Shown here: in pieces, positions 1-11,500 of the stretch
How the letters are laid out: every line of letters starts with the position of its first letter
How positions within the stretch are numbered: position 1 is the stretch's first letter
Made by a program: the position numbers and the translations under genes
The notes under the pieces: model-generated
What the model was told of the DNA's origin: nothing
The model's input: the letters and a program-made list of their open reading frames with translations, nothing else
The model's database searches: none
Assembly (NCBI RefSeq): GCF_014650455.1
Contig: NZ_BMUZ01000015.1
Span: 8,257-72,256, forward strand
DNA: 64,000 nt
Origin: Streptomyces xanthochromogenes
GTDB lineage: Bacteria; Actinomycetota; Actinomycetes; Streptomycetales; Streptomycetaceae
Reading direction: 5' to 3'

Positions 1-62
1 GTCGTCAAGGGATCGGGGCCCACATGTACCAACAAGTTGCGCGAGTGCGTCATGATGAGGGC

Positions 63-836
63 ATGAGCAAGCAGCCGAAGTATCGGCAGGTGGCCGACGC
101 GCTCCGCCGCGAGATCGACAACGGCACGTACGCCCCTGGGGCGCGGTTGCCGTCAGAAAGCGAGCTGTCCGCCCGGTTCGATGCGTCCCGCAATACGGTG
201 CGGTCGGGTCTGAACCTGCTGGTCACGGAGGGATTGATCTCGTCCAGCCAAGGGCTGGGCTACGAGGTGCGTTCGCATGAAGTCTTCGTGCTGAACGCGT
301 CCCGCTTCGAGAACTTGGATCTCCCGCAGAACGGCGACGCGTACAGCACCGACGTGACGGCCGCCGGACGCCGGCCGCATCAGACCTTCCGGGTGGAGCT
401 CACCACGGCCCCGGAGTACGTGGCCGAGCGGCTCAAGGTCGAGGCCGGGGATACGGCGGTCCTGCGGTTCTGTCACCGCTTCGTGGACGACGTGCCATGG
501 TCCACGCAGGCCACCCACTACCCGGAGTGGCTAGTCACCAAAGGCCCGCGCCTGACCGAGCCAGGAGACATCGCCGAAGGGACGACCCGCTATCTCGCCA
601 GTCTGGGCATTGAGCAGATCGGGTACTTCGATGAGATCGCTACCCGCATGCCGACGCCGGAAGAGGCCCGGCTCTTGGAGATAGGAGCCGGGGTGCCGGT
701 GCTCCTCTGGACGCGTACCGGCTTCTCGGATGAGCGCCCGATCCGCTGCACCATCACGACCTTCCGGGGCGACCTGAACCGGATGAACTACGAGATCGGC
801 GAACTGTCCGCCCGAAGCGAGAACGAGCCCCAGTGA
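63..836 (+). CDS. GntR-family transcriptional regulator (HutC/UTRA type)
   Basis: A DNA-binding repressor or activator that probably responds to a small ligand. Residues 5-70 form a GntR winged helix (YRQVADALRREI, then LPSESELSARFDASRNTVR) and the rest matches a UTRA ligand domain (effector-binding in this family). I chose the ATG at 63 over an upstream in-frame ATG at 24 because the protein then begins as GntR/HutC proteins normally do. A short palindrome CAACAAGTTG (30-39) precedes the start and may be an autoregulatory site. The stop overlaps the GTG of the next gene by 4 nt, so the two are co-translated. Some codons are less GC-biased than in neighbouring genes. Such regulators occur both in chromosomes and in integrative elements. 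The ligand is unknown. Confidence 0.85.
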   Translation: MSKQPKYRQVADALRREIDNGTYAPGARLPSESELSARFDASRNTVRSGLNLLVTEGLISSSQGLGYEVRSHEVFVLNASRFENLDLPQNGDAYSTDVTAAGRRPHQTFRVELTTAPEYVAERLKVEAGDTAVLRFCHRFVDDVPWSTQATHYPEWLVTKGPRLTEPGDIAEGTTRYLASLGIEQIGYFDEIATRMPTPEEARLLEIGAGVPVLLWTRTGFSDERPIRCTITTFRGDLNRMNYEIGELSARSENEPQ

Positions 837-1402
837 TAATCACCCCTGCCCAGCCGGGCGACCTTGCCAAGCTGCTCGCCTTCCGAGAGGAGGCGGCGGC
901 TTGGCTGAGGGAACTCGGGAGCGACCAGTGGAGCCGCCCGTACCCGGCCGACCGTCTGATGGCCACCATCGAGAGCGAGACCGTGTTCATGGTCCGCGAC
1001 GAGGATGCCACCGCCGCCACCATCACACTGACCCCAGAGGCTGAGGCGGGTCTCTGGACGGGTGACGAACTGGGCGAGCCGTCGATGTTCATCAACAAGC
1101 TCACCGTTGCCCGCACTCACGCCGGGCAGAACGTCGGCGGCCGGTTGCTCGACTGGGCAGGGGACCGGGCGCACCGCGCGTCCGCGAAATGGCTCCGGCT
1201 CGATGCTTGGACCACCAACGAGGGTCTACAGCGCTATTACCTTCGCCAGGGGTTCGATCACGTCCGGACCGTGAGGGAAGGGGGAGCGGTCAACGGTGGC
1301 CCGCGCGTCTCGGGATGGTTGGCGCAGCGGCCGGCCCGTCCGACGGATCACGGGTTCGTGGACCTGACCCCCGCTCCATCTGCCGTTTCGCCCATTTCCT
1401 GA
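833..1402 (+). CDS. GNAT-family N-acetyltransferase
   Basis: Predicted to transfer an acetyl group from acetyl-CoA to an amine; the substrate is unknown. The 189-residue protein has the GNAT layout: an N-terminal MIITPAQPGDLAKL strand-helix, a central INKLTVARTHAGQNVGGRLLDWA segment that carries the acetyl-CoA-binding V-x(n)-G-x-G-G/A motif, and a C-terminal LRLDAWTTNEGLQRYYLRQGF strand-helix typical of the family. It starts with GTG overlapping the stop of the GntR gene (GTGA), so both proteins come from one transcript. The regulator may therefore control the acetyltransferase. The roughly 200 nt downstream to ettA contain no gene I can support. Confidence 0.85.
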   Translation: MIITPAQPGDLAKLLAFREEAAAWLRELGSDQWSRPYPADRLMATIESETVFMVRDEDATAATITLTPEAEAGLWTGDELGEPSMFINKLTVARTHAGQNVGGRLLDWAGDRAHRASAKWLRLDAWTTNEGLQRYYLRQGFDHVRTVREGGAVNGGPRVSGWLAQRPARPTDHGFVDLTPAPSAVSPIS

Positions 1403-1602
1403 TGCGCGGCTGGGGCCGTCTGTGGGCCGTCAAAGGGCCGCCAACGCCGACTGATGCCGACCAACGTCGACCGCTCGGGGGAGAGCGGCCGACGGAAGGA
1501 GCGCTGATCAGCGGCCTCTGACCTACCCATTCGCTCGCAGGGGTGGCGGTACGGCAAGATGGGGTGTATCTGCCCACACATCGATCTGCCGGACGGTTTC
1601 TC

Positions 1603-3267
<1,665 letters not shown>

Positions 3268-3273
3268 TCGTCA

Positions 3274-3729
3274 GTGGCCCGTCATATCTACCGCTGCCCG
3301 CTGCGCTGGTCGGACATGGATGCCTTCGGGCACGTCAACAACGTGGTCTTCGTCCGGTACTTGGAGGAAGCCCGCATCGACTTCATGTTCCGGCTGGCGC
3401 CGGGCGACGGGTCGCCGTCGTTCCAGGGCGGGTCCGTCGTGGCCCGGCACGAGATCGACTACAAGCGACCCCTGGTGCACCGGCACGAGCCGGTCATCAT
3501 CGAGTCGTGGGTGACGAAGATGGGCGCGGCGTCGCTGACCATCTCCTACGAGATCAAGGAGCCCGGCGACGGGGGCCTCGTGTACGTCACGGCGTCCACC
3601 GTCGTCGTGCCCTACGACCTCGCGGCGGGGCGGCCGCGGCGGATCACCGCCGAGGAGAAGGCCTTCCTGCGGGACTACCTGGACGACGACGGTGCCCGTG
3701 CCGACGGTCAGGAGCGGGCCGCGGCATGA
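3274..3729 (+). CDS. Acyl-CoA thioesterase, 4HBT hot-dog fold
   Basis: Predicted to hydrolyse acyl-CoA thioesters in the cytoplasm. The 151-residue protein is a single hot-dog domain with the 4-hydroxybenzoyl-CoA thioesterase signature near the N terminus (RWSDMDAFGHVNNVVFVRYLEEARIDF), including the Asp-x(2)-GHVNN active-site segment. The later EIDYKRPLVH and TASTVVVPYD strands fit the fold. It starts with GTG 6 nt after ettA and overlaps the following ATG by 4 nt, so ettA, this gene and the next are probably one operon. The physiological acyl chain cannot be told from sequence. Confidence 0.88.
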   Translation: MARHIYRCPLRWSDMDAFGHVNNVVFVRYLEEARIDFMFRLAPGDGSPSFQGGSVVARHEIDYKRPLVHRHEPVIIESWVTKMGAASLTISYEIKEPGDGGLVYVTASTVVVPYDLAAGRPRRITAEEKAFLRDYLDDDGARADGQERAAA

Positions 3730-4418
3730 ACGCCGTGCTGGGGTTCGACGATGCCAGGGAGGTGGCGGATCTCGCCGCCTTCCTCGGTCGCCTGATCCAC
3801 TACGACCGGGCCGCCGCCGTCCGCCTCCAGGCGGGTGGCGGGGCGCTGGCCGTCTTCGGCCGGCCGCCGTCCTTCGAGGTCCTCGCGATCCGCACGGCGC
3901 GGCTCAGCGACGCGTCCCTCGCCCTGGACGTGACCGTCTCCGCGGGTGAACTCCTCGAATCCCTCGACGAGTCGGCGGTCGCCGCGGGCGTTCCCGCCGC
4001 CGTCACCGGGCCGCCGTGGGCCGGGGTCCTGCCGCCGCGCGGTGGCTGGCAGCCGGTTCCGGGGCTGCCGGAGCCGGAGCGGATGCGGGGCGCGGTCGCG
4101 GCCGCGGTCGCCGAATTCCGGTCGCGGGACGAGGAGTTGCCCGAGGCGCTGCGTACGCGGGCCGAGCGCGAGCGGATCGGGCGTGAGATCTGGTCCCGTA
4201 CGCTCGGCTCCACCGAGCTGCCGCTGCGGGCCGTGCACGCGGCCCAGTCCCTCGGGTTCCTGCGCCCCGTACGTGCGCTCGCCTCGGCGGGCGCGCCCTC
4301 CGCCCCCGAACCGGTGGCCCTTTTCGCCTCCGGCCCGTGGCTGCGGCTGCGCACGGCCTACGGCTCGGTCGCGCTTCGCCGCGCGGGTGCGGCGGGTCTG
4401 TCGGTAACCCCGGCCTGA
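3726..4418 (+). CDS. Conserved hypothetical protein, Streptomyces-type
   Basis: I do not recognise a domain. The 230-residue protein is Ala/Arg/Pro-rich, has no signal peptide or membrane segment and appears cytoplasmic. It opens with MNAVLGFDDAREVADLAAFLGRLIHYDRAAAVRLQ and ends with an RLRTAYGSVALRRAGAAGLSV segment, so it may be a small alpha/beta protein. Its ATG overlaps the stop of the thioesterase (ATGA), which implies coupled translation and perhaps a shared function. The tandem repeat array begins about 40 nt after its stop. Confidence 0.75.
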   Translation: MNAVLGFDDAREVADLAAFLGRLIHYDRAAAVRLQAGGGALAVFGRPPSFEVLAIRTARLSDASLALDVTVSAGELLESLDESAVAAGVPAAVTGPPWAGVLPPRGGWQPVPGLPEPERMRGAVAAAVAEFRSRDEELPEALRTRAERERIGREIWSRTLGSTELPLRAVHAAQSLGFLRPVRALASAGAPSAPEPVALFASGPWLRLRTAYGSVALRRAGAAGLSVTPA

Positions 4419-4455
4419 CCATACGGCCCCGCGCCCCGGCCCGGGCACGCCGCTC

Positions 4456-4840
4456 GCGCAGTTCCCCGCGCCCCCAACTTGCTCTTGTCTGCGGGCCGTT
4501 GGTGGTGTTCGCGCGGTTCCTCGCGCCCCTGACCCGTTCTTGTCTGCGGGCCGTGGTGGGCTGTTCGCGCAGTTCCTCGCGCCCCTGAACCCGCCTTCGT
4601 CTGCGGGCTCTGGTGGGCTGTTCGCGCAGTTCCTCGCGCCCCTAACCCGCCTTCGTCTGCGGGCCGTGGTGGGCTGTTCGCGCAGTTCCTCGCGCCCCTA
4701 ACCCGCCTTCGTCTGCGGGCTCTGGTGGGTTGCTCGCCCAGTTCCCCGCGCCCCCAACTCGCTCTTGTCTGCGGGCCGTTCGTGGTGCTTGCGCAGTTCC
4801 TCGCGCCCCCAACCCGTTCTCGTCCGCGGGCCGGGGCAGG
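4456..4840. repeat. Seven tandem ~56 bp repeats in a convergent intergenic gap
   Basis: The 437 nt between the end of the plus-strand hypothetical gene and the end of the minus-strand ABC ATPase hold no gene. They contain seven units that begin GCGCAGTTCC(T/C)CGCGCCCC at about 4456, 4511, 4567, 4624, 4680, 4736 and 4791 (spacing 55-57). Each continues with AACCCGCCTTCGTCTGCGGG-like sequence and a GGTGGGCTG tail. Units differ by a few substitutions. Two related units occur at 46168-46250. Similar GCGCAGTTCCCCGCGCCCC motifs are common in Streptomyces intergenic DNA. Confidence 0.9.
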
Positions 4841-4855
4841 GGGAGCGTCGGGGTC

Positions 4856-5794
4856 CTACTGGTCGGCCGGGCGGATCTGGATGTGGTCGGGCTCCAGTTC
4901 CAGCGCAACCCGGTCTGCCAACTCCAGCGCGCGCATGTACTCCGCAGGCAACTGCAACCGCCCCGCCCGGTCGAGCATCGCGTACTCGCGGGCCACCAGG
5001 GACTCCTCGCCGGTCGCCGCGTCGACCTGCGTGCGGCGCAGCACCTCCGTCGAGGTGCGGCCGTCCCGGATGGCCACCGTGCGGCGGACCTCGCTCGCCA
5101 CCGCCTGGTCGTGGGTGACGATCACGATCGTCGTGCCGAGCTCCTCGTTGGCCCTGCGGAACGCCGCGAAGATCTGCTCGCCCGTCGCCGAGTCGAGCTC
5201 ACCCGTCGGCTCGTCGGCGAGCAGCACGGATGGGCTGTTCGCGAGCGCGACCGCGATGGCGACCCGCTGCTGCTCGCCGCCCGACATCTGGTGCGGCCTG
5301 CGGTCGCGGCAGTGCGCGACCTCCAGGAGGGCGAGCAGTGAGTCCGCCCGTTCGGCCTTCTTCCGCTTCGACTGGCGACTGCCCAACTGCATGGGCAGAG
5401 ACACGTTCTGAATGGACGTCAGATACGGCAGCAGGTTGCGGGCCGTCTGTTGCCAGACGAAGCCCACGACATCGCGGCGGTAGCCGAGCCGGGCCCGGGA
5501 GTCCATCGCCAGCAGGTCCCGCCCGGCCACCCTCGCCGCCCCGGCCGTCGGGACGTCGAGCCCGGCCAGAATGTTCATCAGCGTCGACTTGCCGCTGCCC
5601 GAAGCGCCGACCAGGGCCATCAACTCGCCCTCGGAGACCAGGAGATCGAGTCCCTGGAGGGCCTGGACCTCTACGCCGTCGGTGGTGAAGACCCGTACGA
5701 GCCGGTCGCACGCGATCAGCGCGTCATGGCCGTAGGCGGGCCGCTCGCGGTGGGCGGTGGCCCGGCGCTCCAGGTCTTCGAGCGATGTGGTCAT
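4856..5794 (-). CDS. ABC transporter ATP-binding protein (MacB/LolD type)
   Basis: The ATPase of an ABC system whose two permeases follow upstream on the same strand. The 312-residue protein has Walker A GASGSGKST at about residues 63-71, a Q-loop in FVWQQTARNLLPYL, signature MSGGEQQR, Walker B VLLADEPTGELD and a switch His in VTHD. The ELDSATGEQIF segment fits the LolD/MacB subfamily, which drives FtsX-type permeases. The C-terminal ~70 residues beyond the ABC core are Streptomyces-type extension. ATG at 5794 overlaps the stop of the adjacent permease gene (ATGA). A longer in-frame upstream extension would run into that permease and is unlikely. Confidence 0.92.
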   Translation of the reverse strand: MTTSLEDLERRATAHRERPAYGHDALIACDRLVRVFTTDGVEVQALQGLDLLVSEGELMALVGASGSGKSTLMNILAGLDVPTAGAARVAGRDLLAMDSRARLGYRRDVVGFVWQQTARNLLPYLTSIQNVSLPMQLGSRQSKRKKAERADSLLALLEVAHCRDRRPHQMSGGEQQRVAIAVALANSPSVLLADEPTGELDSATGEQIFAAFRRANEELGTTIVIVTHDQAVASEVRRTVAIRDGRTSTEVLRRTQVDAATGEESLVAREYAMLDRAGRLQLPAEYMRALELADRVALELEPDHIQIRPADQ

Positions 5795-8520
5795 CGAGCG
5801 TCTCCTGCCCTGAGTTCGGTGATGGTTCCGCGGCGGCCGCTCCACCAGGCCTGTGCCGCCGCGACGCCCGCCGCGAGCAGCACCACGCATACGGCGGGCA
5901 GTACCAGTGACATCGGGTCCGCGCGCAACTCGGCGCCGACCGGCGCCAGGCCGCCGGTGCTGGCCAGGGCCAGACCCGCCAGGTCGATGCCGGGTGCGAG
6001 CAGGGCGATCGAGGCCCAGCCGGTGAGCGCGCCGCCCGCCCCGGCGAGGAGGGCCGGCGGCAGCGCCTCCAGGACCAGGAGCAGGCGCCCTTGACGGCGC
6101 GTCAGGCCCATCGTGCGCAGCCGGGCGAGCAGCGCGGAACGTTCGGGGGCGCCGCGCAGCAGCGAAAGCAGCAGGGCGAGGACGGCCAGGCCCGCGCCCG
6201 CTGCGACGGCCGCCGCGTAGATGCGTCCGGCGCCGGTCTGCAGGGGCGAGTCGGCGTACTCCTGGCGCACCTCGGAGCGCAGCAGCACGCTCGCGTGGGC
6301 GCCCTCGGCGGCCTTGCGCAACGCCTTCGCGTCCAGGGAGACCCCGCCGACGAGCAGTACGGTCGGGTACTTCGTGCGCAGGCCCGCGGTGTCGAGGAGC
6401 AGGAAGTCGCTCTGCGGTACGGCCGCCGAGCGGTCCTGGGCGGCGATCACCCGGACCGTCACGTCCTGACCCCCGACATGCAGCCTGACCGGTTCCTTGC
6501 CCAGGTGCCGGGCGACGGACGGCGAGGCGATGGCGGGCAGCACGGCCTTGCCGGGTGCGCCGGGCGGCGCCTCCAGCAGGTCGGCGTCGATGCCGAGCGC
6601 GGTGCCCGCGGTCAGCCGGGCGTAGGAGGCGGGGTCGATGCCGGCGACGGCGGTCCTGTCGCCGTCGCCTGCGCCGGAGGGCAGCGGCACCGAGTATTCG
6701 ATGTGGACCGGCGAGACGCCGGCGACGCCCGGCACCTTCGAGACCCGCTCCGGCAGGTCCTCGGGCAGCGGCAGATCGCTGCCGATCCGCGCGTCGGTAC
6801 CCGTCGCGTACAGCGCGGCCCGGTCGCGCGCGTCGGCCGAGCCCGCCAGGACCGAGCCGCCGAACGCGGCCGTGGTCAGCGCCGTGAGCAGGGCGAGCAG
6901 CGGCAGTGCGCCGCCTCCGGGGGCACGTCCGGCCCGGGCGAGCGACAGGAAGCCGACCGTGCTGCGCAGCCGGGCTGCCGGGCGGGCCGCCCAGCGCAGC
7001 GGCAGCGGATAGAGCCGGATCAGGACGAGCGCCGCGATCACCCCGACCAGTACCGGTGCCGCGCTGAGCAGCGAGTCGGTGGGGCCGCCCGCGGTGCCCC
7101 GGCGGCGCAGCGCGAACACCGCGGCCACCGCGAGCGCGAGCAGCGTCAGCTCGGCCACCGTGCGCCGCGCGGAGGGCTTCTCCCTTACCAGATCGGTGCG
7201 TTCGGCCGCCGAGCGGACCGTGCGGTGGGTCAGGGCCGCGCGTACCGGCAGCGCCAGGCAGCCGAGTGCGGCGACCCCGGCGGTCGCCGCGAGCGCGGGC
7301 CCGAACCGGCCCTCGGGCACGGCGAGCACGGCGAGCAGCAGGCCGAGGGCGGCGGCCGGCACGACCACGACCGCGCTCTCCGCGAGCAGCCGTCCGGCGA
7401 TCTGGCGCAGCGCGCCGCCGCGGGCCCGCAGCAGGGCGAGTTCCGCGGTGCGGCGGGACGCGGCCAGGCCGCCCGCCATCAGGAGCACCACGGCGGCGAC
7501 CGTCGCGGTGCCGAAGCCCGCCACCGCCACCACCGGGTCGATCGAGTCGCGCACGGCCTCGTAGGACAGGAGCACCCGGTCGAGCTCGGTGTAGGAGGTG
7601 GCCGAGGTGGCGTAGACGGTGTGCAGCCGGGAGAGCGCCGGGCCGCTCCCCAGGGACGCCAGTGACGACTTCACCCCGCCCAACTGACGTGCCGTCAACG
7701 TCGCTGTCCCGGGCGCGAGTTGGACGTACATTTCCGGCTTGCCCTCGGTCGCGAACAGGGTCGCGGCGGCGCCGGGTGCGAGCAGCAGACCGCCGTGCCA
7801 GTACTTCGGCGCGTCGCGGTCGTCGCTCGCGGGGACCAACTCCGGGGTGCGGAGCGCCGAGAGGACCGACCAGTAGCCGGCCTGCGGCAGCAGGGGTGCC
7901 ACGATGCCGGTCACCCTGAACGCCAGCGGCGGACGTCCGAGCCCGGCCACGCGCAGCACCGAACCCGCCGTGATGTGCAGGGTCCTGGCGGTCTCCGCGG
8001 TGACGGCGACCTCGGCCTCCGCCGCCTGCCGGCCGGCGGAACCGGCGGGCAGCCGGCCCGACACCAGGCGGCTGTGCGAGCCCAGATCCGCCTGCGAGGC
8101 CACGGTGAACCGCGGCGGAAGCCCGTTGGGGCGGGGCAGGTACGGCTCGTCGGACACCAGCGTGCGGGTGGTCCGCAGCCCGTACGTCGACTGGGTCGGG
8201 TCACTGGTGAGCGGGGCGGGCACGTTCCGCACGACCGCGTCGAAGCGCTGCTTCATCGGCTGGGGGCCGACCATCTCGGCCCGCTGGTCGTCGGGCAGCG
8301 CGAGCCCGGGCGCGCCCGCGGTGAACTGCAGGGCGGTGCGGCCCGGCGGGGCCGATGCCACGGTGTCGCGCAGGCCCTCGTCCTCGTACGTGTCGACCCC
8401 GCGCGGGTAGGCGGCGGCCAGCCACGCGATCACCAGGACCAGGAGGGCGAGCGCGGCCGCGGCGCCCGGTGCGGTGCGCAGCCGGGTGCGTGTCCAGGGT
8501 GCGACTGCCTTGCCGGTCAT
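5791..8520 (-). CDS. FtsX-like ABC permease, large two-module type
   Basis: An integral membrane subunit partnered with the adjacent ATPase. The 909-residue protein has an N-terminal TM helix (residues ~17-38), a large extracytoplasmic domain, a block of helices around 335-560 (containing the LLRARGGALRQI coupling loop typical of FtsX/MacB permeases), a second extracytoplasmic region and a final helix group from ~755. The second LRTMGLTRRQGRLLLVLE motif is the second coupling helix. It starts one base after the stop of the other permease gene. MacB/LolCE relatives extrude lipoproteins, peptides or toxins or transmit force across the membrane; substrate here is unknown. Confidence 0.88.
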   Translation of the reverse strand: MTGKAVAPWTRTRLRTAPGAAAALALLVLVIAWLAAAYPRGVDTYEDEGLRDTVASAPPGRTALQFTAGAPGLALPDDQRAEMVGPQPMKQRFDAVVRNVPAPLTSDPTQSTYGLRTTRTLVSDEPYLPRPNGLPPRFTVASQADLGSHSRLVSGRLPAGSAGRQAAEAEVAVTAETARTLHITAGSVLRVAGLGRPPLAFRVTGIVAPLLPQAGYWSVLSALRTPELVPASDDRDAPKYWHGGLLLAPGAAATLFATEGKPEMYVQLAPGTATLTARQLGGVKSSLASLGSGPALSRLHTVYATSATSYTELDRVLLSYEAVRDSIDPVVAVAGFGTATVAAVVLLMAGGLAASRRTAELALLRARGGALRQIAGRLLAESAVVVVPAAALGLLLAVLAVPEGRFGPALAATAGVAALGCLALPVRAALTHRTVRSAAERTDLVREKPSARRTVAELTLLALAVAAVFALRRRGTAGGPTDSLLSAAPVLVGVIAALVLIRLYPLPLRWAARPAARLRSTVGFLSLARAGRAPGGGALPLLALLTALTTAAFGGSVLAGSADARDRAALYATGTDARIGSDLPLPEDLPERVSKVPGVAGVSPVHIEYSVPLPSGAGDGDRTAVAGIDPASYARLTAGTALGIDADLLEAPPGAPGKAVLPAIASPSVARHLGKEPVRLHVGGQDVTVRVIAAQDRSAAVPQSDFLLLDTAGLRTKYPTVLLVGGVSLDAKALRKAAEGAHASVLLRSEVRQEYADSPLQTGAGRIYAAAVAAGAGLAVLALLLSLLRGAPERSALLARLRTMGLTRRQGRLLLVLEALPPALLAGAGGALTGWASIALLAPGIDLAGLALASTGGLAPVGAELRADPMSLVLPAVCVVLLAAGVAAAQAWWSGRRGTITELRAGDAR

Positions 8521-8521
8521 G

Positions 8522-11500
8522 TCAGTTGCCCCCTTGGCTGCGGAGTGTGACGGCGGGGTCGGTGCGGCGCAGCGCGATCGCCGCGACGATCAGGACCGGC
8601 ACCGCGGCGATCCCGGCAAGCAGCAGCGCCACCCGCCCGGCCGGCAGCTCGACCAGGACCGAGGGCACCGGCTGGGCGGCCTGGTCGGTCAGCACGATCA
8701 GCGGAACCACCGCTCTGGTCAGTACTTCGCCGAGGCCGAGCCCGGCCAGCAGCGCGATCCCGATCAACACGCCCTGTTCGGCGGCGATCAGCCGGGCGAG
8801 CTGGCGGCGCGGCGTGCCGAGCGCGCGCAGCACCCCGAACTCCCGGCCCCGCTCGCGCAGCGATCCGGTCGCGCTCACCGAGAACCCCACCGCCGCGAGC
8901 GCCGCGGCCACGACGGACGCGGCGGCGAGCGCGGACTGCGGGCCCGCACCCAGCGGGTCGCCGCCGAGCTCCTTGGCGATCTCGGTGCGGGACACGATCT
9001 GCGCGGGGTCGGTGTCGGGGCGGTCCCTGAGCGCGGCGGCGGCCTCGGCGGCGCGGCCCGGCGCGGTGGTCAGCCACCACTCCGTGGGGGACAGGCTGCC
9101 GCCCTTGTCCTGGAGGGCCCGGTTGACGGCCCGCAGATCGAGCAGCAGGCCACCGCCGTCGACGCCGGGCGCGTTCGTGACGCCGCCGCCGGGGCCGACG
9201 GCTCCGCTGCCAGTGGTGGGCAGCTGCTTCAGCCGCCCGACGATCCGCACCTTGACGGTCTGGCCGGAGAACGTCACGTCGATGGTCGCGCCGACCTTGC
9301 TGCCGCTGGACTCCAGGAACCGGTCGTCGGCGACGGCGGCCGGCATGGGCGCGGTGGGCCGGTGCGCGGCGAGCGTGAGCGTGCGGGTGGCCGAGGTGAG
9401 ACCCGTGTCCCAGTTCGTCTCGCCCTTCACGTCCTCGCTGTCCGCGGTCCACTGTCCGGCCCTCGGGACCGCGAGTGCGGTCTCCTTGCCGCCCGGTCCG
9501 GTCGTGCGCAGCCCGTCCAGGATGAAGCTCTGCCGGGGGGTCCGCGCGTCGGACAGGCTGGACACCACGTCGAGACCGGTCAGGAGCAGCGGCCCGGCGG
9601 GGCGGCCCGTCGGCCTGCCCGCGGCGGCGCCCAGGTCGAGGGTGAGGTCGTGGGGGCGGCCGTCCGCGGGCAGCGTGCCGAAGCCGAACCGGTACTGCAG
9701 GCCGTAGCGGTCCTCCAGGGCGGCCGTCACCGTGCCGGCCTGGGCTCCCGGAGCCCCGCCGGTCAACCGCAGCGTGAGGTCGAGCCGCTCGGCGTCCGCG
9801 GGCAGGGCGGTTCCCGGCGGGGCGTCCTGCCGCGGCGTGAGGGGAGCGAGCACGTCCTTGCCGGAGCGGCCCGCGAGGTCCTCGCGCAGCAGGAAGCCGT
9901 CGGCGTGCCGGGTGTCCAGGGCCAGTACGGTGCCCGAGCGCCCGGCGCTCATCGACATCGAGGTACGGGCCGCGGGGGCGGCGGCGCGGACGCCGGGGAC
10001 CGTGTCGTAGGACCCGGCCTGCCCCAGGGGGCTGGTGGTGGAGCCGAGGACGCGGATGTCGGTGCCCGCGCGGAAGTCGGCCTGGTCGCTCTGCGAACGG
10101 TTCCAGGTCGCCGACTGGCCGAGCGTGAGCAAACCCATCGCGACCGCGAGGACCAGGAGCAGCACCGGGCCCGCGCCGCGCAGCGGGCGGCGGCTGAACT
10201 GCCAGCCCGCGAGCGCCGTCGGAAGGCCGCGCCCGCCCGCCGCCCGCCGCTCCGCGAGCCGTGCGGCGGGCGGCATCAGACGCAGGACGAGTACGGTCCC
10301 GGCGAGCAGGGCGAGCGCGGGCGCCGCCACGAGCAGCGGGTCGATGCCGAGCCCGCCCGAGGAGTCGGTGCTGAGGGCGCCGCCCCCGGAGGCCGAGGTC
10401 TGCCGGTCGAGCTGCCAGTAGGCGACGCCCGCGATCACCAGGAGCCCGACGTCGGCGCCCGCGCGGACCGGTGCGGGCAGCGCGCCGGCCCGGCCCGCGC
10501 GGCGCAGCGGGCCCGCGGAGAGGGCAGGAGCCACGACCGCGGCGGCGCAGCCGAGCGCGGCCAGGACGGCGACCAGCCACACCGTGCCGGTGAGGGAGGT
10601 GTCCAGGCGGAGCCCGGCCCGGGCGAGTGCGCCGCGCCCGGCGAGCAGCCGGGTCAGCGGGCCCGCGAGCAACGGTGCGATCAGCGCGGCCGGCGCCGCG
10701 AGCAACAGGGCCTCGGCGGCGGCGAGCCCGGTGATCTGGCGCCGCGATCCGCCGCGGGCCCGCAGGAGTTCGATCTCGCCGGACCGTTCGCTGCTCAGGA
10801 GCCGGGCCACCAGGAGCAGCGCGTACCCGGCGAGCAGGACCAGTTGGAGCGCGACGATCAGGAGGGTGGAGCGGGAGACGAGCAGCGAGCGGTCGGCCCG
10901 CTCCAGGATCTCGGGCAGCGAGGTCACCGCGGTCGCGCTGCCCGCGAACACCGGTTGTTTCACCAGGGACTTGGGGCCGTCGACGGCCGTGCCGCGCAGT
11001 TTCGCGGTCCGGCCGGTGTCGATGCCGGAGAAGTCGGCGGCGGCGAGCCAGCCGCTCTGGCCCGCGCTGACCCGGCCGCCCGCGAGCACGGAGTCGTCGG
11101 CGAGCAGCGGGCCGTAGGTGGTGAAGTCGACCTTGCGCATGCCCCGGCCGCCGAGGTCGTCCAGCCGCCAGTACGCGTCGGAGACGTCGACGGCCCGGTA
11201 GATGCCGGTGATGCGGACGGTGACGCCCGGCCCGCCGAGCCGGTCGGCGAGGGCGAGTGTGGCGCCGGGGCGCAGGTCGAGGCGCCCGGCGGCGGACTGC
11301 GGCAGCGCGACCTGGATCTCGGCGGAGGGGGATGAGGCTCCGGAGCCGGCGGATGGGGCCGCCGGCCACCGGCCCGCGGTGAGGCGTACCCGGGAGCGGT
11401 CCATCGAGGCGAACAGGGTGAGGTCGGGGTTGCCCCCGCGGGCGTCCGGCGACTGCACGGAGCGCGGCAGGGAGTAGGGCCCGGACTGGGTGAACTCCCT

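Noticed and set aside
4456..4840. Possible CRISPR array
   Set aside because: The ~56 bp units are repeated as a whole, with no unique spacers alternating with a constant repeat, and no cas genes are nearby.
8474..11335. Very long open frame on the plus strand (~950 codons) opposite the large ABC permease
   Set aside because: It is the antisense shadow of a GC-rich gene: Arg/Gly/Ala-rich, no homology pattern, no ribosome-binding site. The minus-strand frame has TM helices and FtsX motifs.
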